The translations under genes were made by a program, and so were the position numbers. Below the pieces are notes generated by a model. The model searched no databases, had not been told where the DNA came from, and saw nothing but the letters and a program-made list of their open reading frames with translations. 37,476 nucleotides of DNA from Staphylococcus massiliensis CCUG 55927 (GTDB lineage Bacteria; Bacillota; Bacilli; Staphylococcales; Staphylococcaceae): NCBI RefSeq assembly GCF_000298075.1, contig NZ_JH815593.1, positions 779,800-817,275 of the forward strand. Direction: 5' to 3'. Positions 16,262 through 24,909 of this stretch are shown piece after piece; position 1 is the stretch's first letter; each line of letters starts with the position of its first letter.

Positions 16262-17968
16262 CTAAAGTTTAATGTTGTTTTCAATAAATGATTTAAAGTC
16301 TTCACGTGATTTCGTATTAAGTACACGGTCTTTCGTCACAAAGCCTTTCTGTGCAGTCGCAACACCATACTTCATAAAGTCTAAATGATCAACATGATGC
16401 GCATCTGTATTTATCGTTACATGAATGTTCTTATGCTTTTTAAGTACATCCGCACTTAAATCAAGACGTTTAGGATTCGCATTAATCTCAAGAATCGTGT
16501 TCGTTTTCTCTGCGATATCTATCAATTTATCCATGTTAACTTTATAACCATCACGTCGACCGATGATACGACCAGTAGGATGCGCAATATGTCTTACATA
16601 TGGGTTCTGACATGCTTGTTCAAGGCGATGCATGATTTCTTTTTCTGATTGATTAAAGCTCTGATGAATCGCCGCGATCACATAATCAAGCTCTTTAAGA
16701 ACGCTATCATCGTAATCAAGCGTACCATCACTTAAGATATCCATTTCAATACCAGAATAAATATCGATTTCATCATACTTCTTGTTTAATGCTTTGATTT
16801 CTTCGTTTTGTTTTAGAAGGCGTTCAGCTGAGAGACCGTTAGCGACTTTAAGGCTTTGAGAGTGATCAGTAATCACCATGAATTGATAACCCTTTTTGAT
16901 GTTCGCCTTAACCATGTCTTCTAAACGATAAGCACCGTCACTTGCAGTCGTATGCATATGAATATCACCATTGATATCAGAAAGCTGTACGATTTGAGAT
17001 AAATCTTTATCAAATTCCGAGCCATCCTCTCGCATTGTAGGTGGAATCCATGGTGCCTTGAAATGCTCATAGATAGCTTCTTCACTATCAAATTGAAGTA
17101 GCGAACCATCTTCTTGTTCAATACCATACTCGCTTACCTTTTCATTCGTCTCTTTCGCAATTTGACGAATACGAATGTTGTGGTCTTTTGACCCTGTGAA
17201 GTGTTGAAGCGTATGATAGAAGGCTTTAGGTTCTATCATTCTTAAGTCTATTCCTATAATTTCATCATCAAATTCGACTTCAATCGAAACTTTAGTATCA
17301 CCAACAGCAACCTCTTTCGTTAAGATGTCGAATTTTAAAAGCGCTGCTTGGACTTTATCTGGCGCCGTTGTACTTATGATGACATCTAAATCTTTACTTT
17401 GTTCTTTCATACGACGGAAGCTACCTGCGAACTCAAAGCGTTCAATGTCTTCAATATCTTCTAAATACGCCGCAACTTCATCTTTAAGTTTAATCATCGT
17501 ATCAATAGGATAGCGTTCTTTACGTTGACTCATCGCTTGAACAGCTTCTAAAATATTAGCTTCAGTCTTCTTAGCGAAGCCTTTAAGTTCACTTACTTTA
17601 CCTTTTTCGCATGCTTCTAGTAGAGACGCTTTATCCGTAATATTTAATTCTTGATAGAGCTTCGCAATTTTCTTGCTACCTAAACCTTGTATTTTAAGTA
17701 ATGGGACAAGTCCACTCGGCACTTCTTTTTTTAGCGCGTTTAACGTCTCAGATTCTCCATTTTCCATGTAGTCGTTTAATACGTCCCCGACACCTTTACC
17801 AATACCTTTAAGCTCAGTGACGTCGTCAATTTCTTCAATTGTGCGTTCATCTATTTCAAGACTTTGACTTGCCTTTCGATAAGCAGACACTTTAAAAGGA
17901 TTCTCCCCTTTTAACTCCATATATGTTGCAATGTCTTCTAATAATTTAATTAAATCCTTTTTCGTCAT
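16262..17968 (-). CDS. polX: DNA polymerase/3'-5' exonuclease PolX
   Basis: Family X repair polymerase fused to a PHP nuclease; fills short gaps in base-excision repair. 568 residues from the chosen ATG. Order: helix-hairpin-helix N-terminus (about 1-140; LKGIGKG, IQGLGSKK), polymerase palm with GSFRR and the catalytic KDLDVII (Asp-x-Asp), then the PHP domain from about 330 (DIHMHTTASDG, MVITDHSQS, AHPTGR, NTDAHH). The open frame extends nine codons further to 17995, but GAGGTG lies 6 bases before the ATG at 17968, which settles the start. Confidence 0.95.
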   Translation of the reverse strand: MTKKDLIKLLEDIATYMELKGENPFKVSAYRKASQSLEIDERTIEEIDDVTELKGIGKGVGDVLNDYMENGESETLNALKKEVPSGLVPLLKIQGLGSKKIAKLYQELNITDKASLLEACEKGKVSELKGFAKKTEANILEAVQAMSQRKERYPIDTMIKLKDEVAAYLEDIEDIERFEFAGSFRRMKEQSKDLDVIISTTAPDKVQAALLKFDILTKEVAVGDTKVSIEVEFDDEIIGIDLRMIEPKAFYHTLQHFTGSKDHNIRIRQIAKETNEKVSEYGIEQEDGSLLQFDSEEAIYEHFKAPWIPPTMREDGSEFDKDLSQIVQLSDINGDIHMHTTASDGAYRLEDMVKANIKKGYQFMVITDHSQSLKVANGLSAERLLKQNEEIKALNKKYDEIDIYSGIEMDILSDGTLDYDDSVLKELDYVIAAIHQSFNQSEKEIMHRLEQACQNPYVRHIAHPTGRIIGRRDGYKVNMDKLIDIAEKTNTILEINANPKRLDLSADVLKKHKNIHVTINTDAHHVDHLDFMKYGVATAQKGFVTKDRVLNTKSREDFKSFIENNIKL

Positions 17969-17982
17969 TTTAAGCACCTCAT

Positions 17983-18017
17983 TAAAAAAAGTCATAGGAA
18001 GTTTTAGGCCTATGACT
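17983..18017 (-). terminator. Terminator of zapA-cvpA
   Basis: Stem AGTCATAGG/CCTATGACT (17990-18017) followed by seven Us on the minus strand. It lies between cvpA and polX, so polX probably depends on readthrough or on its own promoter. Confidence 0.8.
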
Positions 18018-18040
18018 CGGTTATTTTAATTTTCAAGACT

Positions 18041-18553
18041 TCATAAGAAAAACGTATAAATTGGTGTAATCCAAACGTAAAATTGTGCAATTTTAGAATG
18101 AATTAATGCATTTTGAAACATATTATGTGGATACAAGGTCATACAAATTAGGGTGAATTGTATATAAATTGTGATCGGTATGACTCCAATGATTGCCCCT
18201 AATAAACGACTTAAACGTGAGATACGCCTTTGGTATCGCTTACGTTCAAATACTGAGATAATCATATAAAAAGTTAGCTTGGAAAGTAAAAATATCAATA
18301 TAAAAGTAACAAATGCATCAAATCGATGTTCTCTATCATAGATGTCTATAAAGAAATGCATATCATAGGCTTTAGTAGCTGGGTATGGTAGCACAAGATT
18401 AAGTTTCGGCCCTAAACTTTGATACCATAAACGCGCGAAATAAATCGAAATCAAAGTAGTTAATAGATGTAACCCATTATACATGACACCGCGATGAATC
18501 CCCATCATAAAACCTATCGCATAAGCGATTAGAACGAACAACACAATAATCAA
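18041..18553 (-). CDS. CvpA family membrane protein
   Basis: 170 residues with about four hydrophobic segments (about 1-22, 28-48, 80-102, 120-150) and a short charged loop (ERKRYQRRISRLSRL) before the last. The pattern and the position after zapA match CvpA/YshB proteins. The family was named from colicin V production, but its role in Firmicutes is not settled. It follows zapA by 3 bases, so the two are co-translated. Confidence 0.8.
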   Translation of the reverse strand: MIIVLFVLIAYAIGFMMGIHRGVMYNGLHLLTTLISIYFARLWYQSLGPKLNLVLPYPATKAYDMHFFIDIYDREHRFDAFVTFILIFLLSKLTFYMIISVFERKRYQRRISRLSRLLGAIIGVIPITIYIQFTLICMTLYPHNMFQNALIHSKIAQFYVWITPIYTFFL

Positions 18554-18556
18554 GAA

Positions 18557-18823
18557 TTATTCACCTTGGTCTTTAAGACGCTTCACTTCTTGTTTAAGAC
18601 GTTCATGCTCTTCTTCTAATTTCACATAATCATGCATGATATTAACCGCCGTTAAGACAGCTTTACGCGTCGTATCAAGCCCTGCACTCTTACGACCTAA
18701 TTCATTCAGTTTATCGTCAACAAGATGTGCCACATGCCTAATGTGTTCTGGATTATCTTCACCAACAATCGTGTAATTACGATCGTTTATCGTTACATTA
18801 ATTCGATTTTTAAATTCACCCAT
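18557..18823 (-). CDS. zapA: Cell division protein ZapA
   Basis: 88 residues. The N-terminal beta part (FKNRINVTINDRNYTIVGED) and the coiled-coil C-terminus (YVKLEEEHERLKQEVKRLKD) are typical of ZapA, which crosslinks FtsZ protofilaments and stabilises the Z-ring at midcell. Site AGGAGA before the ATG. It is divergent from rnhC, as in other staphylococci. Confidence 0.92.
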   Translation of the reverse strand: MGEFKNRINVTINDRNYTIVGEDNPEHIRHVAHLVDDKLNELGRKSAGLDTTRKAVLTAVNIMHDYVKLEEEHERLKQEVKRLKDQGE

Positions 18824-18953
18824 TTAGATTCTCCTGACTTTATTCTTTACTTCAATTCATCAATTATTATTATACATGAGTTAAATTATTTTGTGTATGC
18901 TTTTATAACTTTCTCATATTTAGAAATCTCGCTTATTTCATTAACCCTTCCCC

Positions 18954-18970
18954 TTTGAAAAGCCCTATAA
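18954..18970. repeat. Degraded copy of the TTGAAA-AGCCC palindrome
   Basis: TTTGAAAAGCCCTATAA: left half and centre intact, right half decayed. It lies in the zapA/rnhC divergent intergenic region, same orientation as the other copies. Confidence 0.5.
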
Positions 18971-19035
18971 GTCATATATACGTTTATCCTTGTTATGATA
19001 TGATGTATATAAGTTTATTAAAGTGAGGAAGTCAT

Positions 19036-19965
19036 ATGACAAACGTAGTTTTAAAATTAAAAGATACAGAAATCAAACAGCTTATGTCTAAGATTAAATT
19101 CGAACAGTCAAAGCTACCTCAAGGTATGAAAGCAAAGTGCAAATACAAAGGTGTTACGATAAATATTTATAATTCGAATAAAGTCATGTTTCAAGGTAAA
19201 ACAGCACAAGAAGTTTCAAACCAATTACTTGGCCATCAAGCATCTCAAAGTACACCATCAAGCGCATCATCCCATCCAACAATTCCCTATAATCAATATA
19301 GTTGTATCGGTAGTGATGAAGCAGGTAGCGGAGATTATTTTGGACCATTAACAGTTTGTGCGAGTTACGTTTCTAAAGATCAAATTCCCCTACTTAAAAC
19401 ACTTGGTGTTGATGATTCAAAACGTCTCAACGACACCAAGATTGTTGAATTAGCTGAACAACTCGTCACGTTTATTCCACATTCGCTCATTACTTTAGAT
19501 AATGTAAAGTATAATGAACGTAAAGCACTCGGTTGGTCTCAGGTTAAGATGAAAGCCGTGTTACACAATGCGTGTATCACTAACGTTCTCAATAAAATTG
19601 ACCAAACAGAACTTGATTACATCGTTATTGATCAATTTGCGAAAAGAGAAGTCTATAAGCATTACGCTTTAACCGAGATACCTTGCGATAAGAAGACAAA
19701 ATTCGAAACTAAAGGCGAGTCTAAGTCATTAAGTATAGCTGTGGCGAGTATTATTTCAAGATATGCTTTTGTTAAACATATGGAACAAATAGAGCATAAA
19801 CTTAAACTCGATATACCTAAAGGTGCGAGTGCGAAAGTCGATCTTCAAGCAGCTAAATTGATTCAAAAATACGATATTAATACTTTAGACACTTACTCAA
19901 AGCGTCATTTCAAAAATAGAGACAAAGCATTAGATATTTTAAACAAAAGGGGTCATTCAAAATGA
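19036..19965 (+). CDS. rnhC: Ribonuclease HIII
   Basis: Degrades the RNA strand of RNA-DNA hybrids in the cytoplasm. 309 residues: an N-terminal TBP-like substrate-binding domain (about 1-85) typical of RNase HIII, then the catalytic domain beginning [13 protein letters not shown] (Asp-Glu pair about 95-96), VDDSKRLND, and a later Asp in VIDQFAK. The ATG follows GTGAGGAAG. Its stop overlaps the ATG of a 31-residue mini-protein. Confidence 0.96.
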   Translation: MTNVVLKLKDTEIKQLMSKIKFEQSKLPQGMKAKCKYKGVTINIYNSNKVMFQGKTAQEVSNQLLGHQASQSTPSSASSHPTIPYNQYSCIGSDEAGSGDYFGPLTVCASYVSKDQIPLLKTLGVDDSKRLNDTKIVELAEQLVTFIPHSLITLDNVKYNERKALGWSQVKMKAVLHNACITNVLNKIDQTELDYIVIDQFAKREVYKHYALTEIPCDKKTKFETKGESKSLSIAVASIISRYAFVKHMEQIEHKLKLDIPKGASAKVDLQAAKLIQKYDINTLDTYSKRHFKNRDKALDILNKRGHSK

Positions 19966-20057
19966 GTACAATGTTGTTAATTCAAGTTATTTTTGGCATA
20001 TGCATATTTGGTTATTTACTTTGGTATATTTCTAAAAAGCTTTTTAAAAATAAATAA
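19962..20057 (+). CDS. 31-residue single-helix membrane protein coupled to rnhC (unannotated)
   Basis: Peptide [20 protein letters not shown] then [11 protein letters not shown]: one hydrophobic helix (about 4-23) with a lysine-rich cytoplasmic tail. The ATG overlaps the rnhC stop (ATGA), and AAAGGGG lies 9 bases upstream inside rnhC, so translation is coupled. A strong terminator follows immediately. No function is known to me; conservation of the overlap in other staphylococci would show it is real. Confidence 0.55.
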   Translation: MSTMLLIQVIFGICIFGYLLWYISKKLFKNK

Positions 20058-20066
20058 TATTTACTC

Positions 20067-20121
20067 AGACGTATATTTAAAAGACTTTTCACAAAAAAGA
20101 ATAAAAATATACGTCTTTTTT
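20067..20121 (+). terminator. Terminator of rnhC and the mini-protein
   Basis: A 12-bp stem AGACGTATATTT/AAATATACGTCT with T5-6 following on the + strand, 9 bases after the mini-protein stop. Confidence 0.85.
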
Positions 20122-20253
20122 ACAATTAATTTAAAGCAATTTAAACCTAATACAACTTTTATTTGTTAAAATAGAAGCTATACGCACATACAAAGTAACT
20201 TATGAGAAATCGATAACCTAAAAAATTTATATTAAAGTGAAAGGATTCCTGTG

Positions 20254-21504
20254 ATGAGAAAGTTACATATCATTTTAGTTTTATTGCTTATTTTAAATTT
20301 GGTGTTTCCCACTCATATTTATAGCAAGACGTCACCTTTAGAACCTATCAACCAAGATCATCGTATTAGTAAACAATACACACCTAATGCGCTTGCAGTC
20401 ACAACGGAAAGCGGACAAATTTTATACCAATATCACTATAAGAGCCAGGTCGATCCAGCTTCTTTAACTAAAATGATGACCATGTATCTAACACTTGAAC
20501 AAGTTGAGAATGGCAATTTAAGTTTAGATGATACGGTTAAAATTACACCTAAAGAAGAGAAGCTTTCAAAGATGCCAAGTTTAGCATCCTTTAAATTAAA
20601 TGCGGGCGAAACGTATACGATTGACCAACTATTAAAGCAAACGGCTATTGTTTCAAGTAATGCAGCAACCATGGTTTTAGGTCGCAAAATCGCTGGTAGC
20701 CCTTCTAAATTTACGCATCGAATGAATGACAAAGCGAAAGCCTTAGGTATGACGCACACACATTTTGTAAATCCAACTGGTGCATCAAACGACTTACTAA
20801 AACCGTTTGAACCTATAGACTATAGGAAAGAACTTAAGACCTCTACGACTGCTGAAGATTTAAGTTTATTAATGCATCACTTGTTGAAAGACCATAAACA
20901 AGTATTGAATTACTCTAAATTGAATGCGGATGTTCAAAAAGGACGTAAAATGCGAACGACAAATTTATCTTTACCTGGAGAAAGTCGAGGATTTAAAGGT
21001 TCAGATGGTTTAAAAACTGGAACTAGCGATAATGGGTATAATTTAGCTCTCACAAATCATAAAGATAACTTAAGGTTAAATGTTGTCGTGCTCAATGTGA
21101 AACCATACCCTAGTGATGATGCTGAGAAAATGCGTCACACCATCGCAAATCGTTATGTTAAACAAATGAGAGAGAAATACGAATATAAGAAAGTCTTATC
21201 CAAAGGTAGACATGAAATTAATGATAAGGTGTATGATGTTAAAACAGATTTATATGATGTCGTACCTAAAAATATGAAAAATTACTCTTATAAGATTAAT
21301 GAAGGACGTATTGAACTCGATTACGATCGTTCATTTATTAAGGGAACTAAAGCACCATCAGTTGGTGTAGAGAAAGTTGATACCCTTAAAGACAAAATCA
21401 TGGACAATCTGTTATTAATTATCGTTTCGATTCTATTCTTGTTAACGTTCATACTCGCTATAACGTTATTTATCATGTATCGAATTTATAAACGAAGTAA
21501 GTAG
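20254..21504 (+). CDS. PBP4-like D-alanyl-D-alanine carboxypeptidase (S11 family)
   Basis: Low-molecular-weight penicillin-binding protein that trims or transfers on peptidoglycan stem peptides outside the cell. 416 residues. N-terminal signal peptide (about 1-25), transpeptidase-like domain with all three motifs: SLTK (SxxK, about 73-76), SSN (about 133-135) and KTG (about 252-254). A C-terminal beta domain and a membrane anchor (about 382-408) with a basic tail follow. Layout and motif spacing closely match S. aureus PBP4, but abcA is not next door, so it may be a paralogue. A GTG lies at 20251, but GAAAGGA is better spaced for the ATG at 20254. Monocistronic. Confidence 0.88.
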   Translation: MRKLHIILVLLLILNLVFPTHIYSKTSPLEPINQDHRISKQYTPNALAVTTESGQILYQYHYKSQVDPASLTKMMTMYLTLEQVENGNLSLDDTVKITPKEEKLSKMPSLASFKLNAGETYTIDQLLKQTAIVSSNAATMVLGRKIAGSPSKFTHRMNDKAKALGMTHTHFVNPTGASNDLLKPFEPIDYRKELKTSTTAEDLSLLMHHLLKDHKQVLNYSKLNADVQKGRKMRTTNLSLPGESRGFKGSDGLKTGTSDNGYNLALTNHKDNLRLNVVVLNVKPYPSDDAEKMRHTIANRYVKQMREKYEYKKVLSKGRHEINDKVYDVKTDLYDVVPKNMKNYSYKINEGRIELDYDRSFIKGTKAPSVGVEKVDTLKDKIMDNLLLIIVSILFLLTFILAITLFIMYRIYKRSK

Positions 21505-21521
21505 AAGAATAATATAAAAAT

Positions 21522-21561
21522 AAACGAGCCTAAGTATTCAATTGAGTACTTAGGCTCGTTT
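21522..21561. terminator. Bidirectional terminator between the PBP4-like gene and metQ
   Basis: Long perfect stem AACGAGCCTAAGTA/TACTTAGGCTCGTT with T-runs on both strands, between two convergent genes. Confidence 0.9.
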
Positions 21562-21578
21562 TTATATCTGCAATATAA

Positions 21579-22421
21579 TTATTTTAAGCTCTTTTGAATT
21601 TTATCAATTTCATCTTGTTTAAGGTCGACGATGATTTCGCCATCTTTTGTATCTTCTTTTAACGCTTCTTTAGCTTCTTTTGAATGGTATAATTCAGCAA
21701 TACGTTTGTATGTTTTGTTATCTTTGTCTTTAGTGTTTACAGCTATAAAGTTAATATAAGGCTTAGTTGCTTCACCTTTTGAACTTTCTAAGTAAATTGG
21801 GTCTTTCTTAGCATCTAGACCTGCTTTAGTAGCAACACCATTGTTAATTACAGAAATATCTACTTCATCTAGAGCTCTAGCAGTTTGTTGAGCATCAACT
21901 GCTTTAATTTTTAGATTTTTAGGGTTTTCTTTAATCTGTTTAGGTGAACCTGTTAAGCCAAAGTCTTTATCTAATTTGATCAGACCAGCTTTTTCTAAAA
22001 GTTTTAATGCACGTGCTTGGTTAGAAACATCGTTCGGAATGATGACTTGAGCACCATCTTTAATATCTTTAACGTCTTTGTGCTTTTTAGAATAGATACC
22101 TAATGGCGCAAGTACAGTCGTTCTAATTGGTGTGATATCTGTACCTTTATTCGCTTCTTGGAACTGATTTAAAAACGCAAAGTGTTGGAAAGCGTTCATG
22201 TCGATATCCCCATCTGATAAAGCCTTATTCGGAACATTATAATCAGAGAATTGTTTAATCTCTAAGTCAATATCTTCTTCTTTAGCAAGTTCTTTAACTT
22301 TCTCCCAAGCTTTAGTATCGTTCGATGCAACACCTACTGTAACTTTCTTACTATCACCTTTATTGCCACAAGCAGCTATAAATAAGATGATGACTAAACT
22401 TAATGCTAGTAATTTTTTCAA
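21579..22421 (-). CDS. metQ: Methionine-binding lipoprotein MetQ
   Basis: Substrate-binding protein of the MetNIQ methionine importer, lipid-anchored outside the cell. 280 residues; signal peptide with lipobox FIAAC. Family signatures: VTVGVASND, DYNVPNKALSDGDIDMNAFQH, LAPLGIYS, IPNDVSNQARAL and INNGVATKAGLD. The start is TTG after AAAGGGGA. Third gene of the SAM-riboswitch-controlled operon, 20 bases after metI. Confidence 0.95.
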   Translation of the reverse strand: MKKLLALSLVIILFIAACGNKGDSKKVTVGVASNDTKAWEKVKELAKEEDIDLEIKQFSDYNVPNKALSDGDIDMNAFQHFAFLNQFQEANKGTDITPIRTTVLAPLGIYSKKHKDVKDIKDGAQVIIPNDVSNQARALKLLEKAGLIKLDKDFGLTGSPKQIKENPKNLKIKAVDAQQTARALDEVDISVINNGVATKAGLDAKKDPIYLESSKGEATKPYINFIAVNTKDKDNKTYKRIAELYHSKEAKEALKEDTKDGEIIVDLKQDEIDKIQKSLK

Positions 22422-22441
22422 TTTAAATTTCCCCTTTGTTA

Positions 22442-23101
22442 TTAATTTTTCCTTACTTTTCTAGCGAGTAAATTACCTAATGATTGAATAAGTTGAACCA
22501 TTACAACCAGAATGACAACGGTGATAATAATAACCATCGTGTCAAATCTTTGGTAACCGTATGCTAAAGCTAGGTCACCAATACCTCCGCCTCCAACAGC
22601 ACCGGCCATTGCAGTCGCACCGATAAGTCCAATAATTGAAGTTGTCAGTGCTAAAATAAGTGAACCAAGTGCCTCTGGTAGTAAGAAATATCTTATGATT
22701 TGAAAAGGTGAAGCACCCATTGCTTGTGATGCCTCAATAACGCCACTATTCACTTCAAGTAAAGAGTTCTCTACCAAACGTGCGATGTAAGGTGCCACAT
22801 AAACCGTTAAAGGTACAATGGCAGCTTCAGTACCAATTGACGTCCCCACAATAAGCTTCGTAAAAGGCACTATCGCAATAAGTAAAATAATGAAAGGTAA
22901 TGAACGTAGTACATTAATAATTGGGTTAAGTAAATGATAAATAAATGTTTGCTCCCAAATACCACCCTTTTTCGTGATAACAAGTAAGATACCAAGAGGA
23001 ACACCAATTAGCGCACCCAATACTAATGAAATAGAAACCATTAATAGCGTTTGATATAACGCTTCAAATAATTGTGAAACATCGATAGAAGAACCAAGCA
23101 T
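22442..23101 (-). CDS. metI: Methionine ABC transporter permease MetI
   Basis: Membrane channel subunit; 219 residues with five hydrophobic segments and the cytoplasmic EAA loop EASQAMGASPFQIIRYFLLPEA that docks with MetN. ATG after GAGGTGATATAAC, one base past the metN stop, so translation depends on ribosomes finishing the frameshifted metN, or starts independently. Confidence 0.95.
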   Translation of the reverse strand: MLGSSIDVSQLFEALYQTLLMVSISLVLGALIGVPLGILLVITKKGGIWEQTFIYHLLNPIINVLRSLPFIILLIAIVPFTKLIVGTSIGTEAAIVPLTVYVAPYIARLVENSLLEVNSGVIEASQAMGASPFQIIRYFLLPEALGSLILALTTSIIGLIGATAMAGAVGGGGIGDLALAYGYQRFDTMVIIITVVILVVMVQLIQSLGNLLARKVRKN

Positions 23102-23102
23102 G

Positions 23103-24118
23103 TTATATCACCTCTTCATATTCAATATTATGTATATTAAAGTAATCATAAGCCTTGTATATTTGATCAGTAGGTTCGTTAAATCGTAGTGTTAAATAGC
23201 CTACTGAAGTACCTTGGATTTCTGTCATCGATGCGTAAATTAAATTAACATCTAAATTTAAGTTCCTAATAAGATGCTGTAATATCTGATCACCAATTTG
23301 CTTACCTTCAAGGTATAATTTGATATCTACAACATTTTGAGTAGAAGGAAGATGAGCTTTTAATGACTCAGGCAAGTCCGTTTTTATAATCGTTGAAATA
23401 AAGCTTTTAGCAGTTTCTGTTTGAGGATGGCCTAGTACCTTTAATACATCTCCATGTTCTATTACGCGCCCTCTTTCCATTACTGCGACCTTATTACAAA
23501 TTTGTTGAATCACACTCATTTCATGTGTGATTAAAAGAATTGTGACATCTAAAGATTGGTTAACCTTCCTCAACAAATTTAAAATTGATTCTGTTGTTGA
23601 AGGATCTAACGCACTTGTCGCTTCGTCACAAAGAAGAATTTTTGGATCTGTTACGAGTGCACGTGCTATTGCTACACGCTGCTTTTGACCACCAGATAAT
23701 TCATTCGGAAATTGTTTACCTTTATCTTCAAGACCAACAAAGGCTAACATTTCAGAAACCTTTTGATTGATGTACGATTTTGATCTCTTTTGAAGAATGA
23801 GTGGTATTGCCACGTTGTAAAAGACTGATTTTGAGTTTAAAAGATTAAAGTGTTGAAAAATCATACCGATATCTTTCTTTACTAAACGAAGTTGCTTGGG
23901 TTTGAGTTGATTCATTCTCTGGCCATCCACAATTACATCACCAGATGTTGGCTTTTCAAGTGGTTAACTAGGCGTATTAACGTACTTTTACCAGCACCAC
24001 TATATCCAATAACGCCATAAATATCTTTTTGGGCTACCTTTAAGTCAATATCCTTTAACGCCTGTATTTCTAGCGTATTTTTATAAAAGGATTTATTTAC
24101 CCCTTTGAACTCTATCAA
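23103..24118 (-). pseudogene. metN: metN, methionine ABC transporter ATPase, interrupted by a one-base frameshift
   Basis: Two frames cover one MetN protein. The first part (from the TTG at 24118) has Walker [10 protein letters not shown] and runs into the wrong frame after LIRLVNH, stopping at 23933. The second frame carries the rest: the expected [14 protein letters not shown]-loop FQHFNLL, signature LSGGQKQRVAIARAL, Walker B ILLCDEATSALD, H-loop ITHEM and the C-terminal ligand-sensing NIL domain. Restoring one base near 23957-23962 (CAC-TTGAA for CACCTTGAA) rejoins the frames, giving about 339 residues, the usual length. No other damage is visible, so this is a recent mutation, a sequencing error or a programmed shift. 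Confidence 0.85.
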
Positions 24119-24142
24119 TGTAATGCCTCCTTAAAACTAAAA

Positions 24143-24176
24143 TAAAAAACCTATGGATAAGACAAGTCCATAGGTT
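24143..24176 (-). terminator. Expression-platform terminator of the SAM riboswitch
   Basis: Stem AACCTATGGA/TCCATAGGTT (24148-24176) with a U-rich tract on the minus strand, between the aptamer and metN. SAM binding would favour this hairpin and switch the operon off. Confidence 0.85.
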
Positions 24177-24185
24177 CGAATACTA

Positions 24186-24298
24186 CTTGTCTCATCTTTA
24201 CAACTTCACGTTGCAGGAATTGGCACAGTTTTCAAAAACGATTGAGCCTGTTGCCGAGGTTTCAAAGGGCCTTTCCCTCCACCTCTCTGGATAAGATT
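24186..24298 (-). promoter_or_regulatory. SAM-I riboswitch (S-box) controlling metNIQ
   Basis: The minus strand carries the S-box consensus in order: TCTTATCCAGAGAGGTGGAG, GGGAAAGGCCC, GAAACCTCGGCAACAG, GTGCCAATTCCTGCAAC and the closing GATGAGA. The first and last blocks pair as P1. This senses S-adenosylmethionine and turns off methionine import when SAM is high, which supports the methionine specificity of the transporter. Confidence 0.97.
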
Positions 24299-24325
24299 CA
24301 GAATATTTAATTATCGGTACAACTA

Positions 24326-24353
24326 ATCTTACTATATTACTCAAGATTGTCAA
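24326..24353 (-). promoter_or_regulatory. Promoter of the metNIQ operon
   Basis: Minus strand -35 TTGACA (24348-24353) and -10 TAAGAT (24326-24331) with 16 bases between, just upstream of the S-box. Confidence 0.7.
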
Positions 24354-24426
24354 TAGATTTTTTGAAATTTCAGAATAGTTTTTGTCATGCCCTTGTATTT
24401 CGCGATTTCAGGCATTTTTAAATCCC

Positions 24427-24452
24427 TTTTTTTAAAAAGCCCTAGAATATAG
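24427..24452. repeat. Strongly degraded copy of the TTGAAA-AGCCC palindrome
   Basis: TTTTAAAAAGCCCTAGAATA: the A-rich left half and AGCCC centre remain. Same orientation as the others. It is the weakest copy and may be chance. Confidence 0.3.
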
Positions 24453-24547
24453 TATTTATTTTTAATGCGTATTAAAATAACACCATCTTTTATTTTTTAT
24501 TTATAATATAATTTAATCAATAAAAATGTAGCAACAGTTATGCGTTT

Positions 24548-24580
24548 ACCTCCAGCTATTTATGTGTTGGTATTGGAGGT
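24548..24580 (+). promoter_or_regulatory. Hairpin that masks the ribosome binding site of the toxin-like peptide
   Basis: ACCTCCA (24548-24554) is the exact complement of TGGAGGT (24574-24580), which is the Shine-Dalgarno sequence of the 33-residue peptide. Two further G-U pairs extend the stem. Such 5' locks are common on type I toxin mRNAs. Confidence 0.65.
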
Positions 24581-24586
24581 GGTACG

Positions 24587-24688
24587 ATGAGAATTTTAAT
24601 TGAATTAAGTATTGAAATAACTTTTAGTATTTCATTATTGTTTCAAGTAATTGTCATATGGTACTACGCAAGAAAGATTAAAAAATAA
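24587..24688 (+). CDS. 33-residue membrane peptide, probable type I toxin (copy 1, intact)
   Basis: Peptide MRILIELSIEITFSISLLFQ then VIVIWYYARKIKK: one hydrophobic helix and a short basic tail, the design of type I toxins such as SprG, TxpA and holin-like toxins. The ATG follows GGAGGT by 6 bases, and that site is locked in a hairpin. The stop runs into a perfect hairpin (GCTAGCTAATGT/ACATTAGCTAGC) that on the other strand is the terminator of a predicted antisense RNA. A sense terminator (ACCTAG..CTAGGT plus T7) ends the mRNA near 24817. A decayed duplicate is at 25232-25333. Toxicity is inferred from design alone. Confidence 0.65.
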   Translation: MRILIELSIEITFSISLLFQVIVIWYYARKIKK

Positions 24689-24820
24689 GCTAGCTAATGT
24701 GTGAGGACATTAGCTAGCAAGCTGTTGGTAAACATATAGTTGAACTTGTTTAACGCGAGTTCGATATGTTCTATATTTTTCCACCTAGTAAATCCTTTAA
24801 AATAGCTAGGTTTTTTTATA
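24685..24820 (-). ncRNA. Predicted antisense antitoxin RNA of copy 1
   Basis: A strong minus-strand promoter, -35 TTTACT (24849-24854), 17-base spacer, -10 TATAAT (24826-24831), fires into the 3' end of the toxin gene. The transcript would contain the hairpin based on AACATA..TTGAACT/AGTTCGA..TATGTT and end at the hairpin 24690-24719 followed by a U-rich tract (TTATTTTTT). It would be about 130 bases and complementary to the toxin mRNA 3' region, the TxpA/RatA or SprG/SprF arrangement. Confidence 0.6.
24785..24817 (+). terminator. Terminator of the toxin-like mRNA (copy 1)
   Basis: Stem ACCTAG/CTAGGT with a 17-base loop and T7 on the + strand, inside the antisense transcript region. Confidence 0.6.
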
Positions 24821-24825
24821 TTTTT

Positions 24826-24854
24826 ATTATACACTGCTTAGTAATAAAAGTAAA
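24826..24854 (-). promoter_or_regulatory. Antisense (antitoxin) promoter, copy 1
   Basis: TTTACT-17-TATAAT on the minus strand; perfect -10 and optimal spacing. See the antisense RNA entry. Confidence 0.65.
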
Positions 24855-24909
24855 TGATTTTTATTTTATATTATTAATTGAAAATTACAACGTATTTTAC
24901 TTGAATAAA

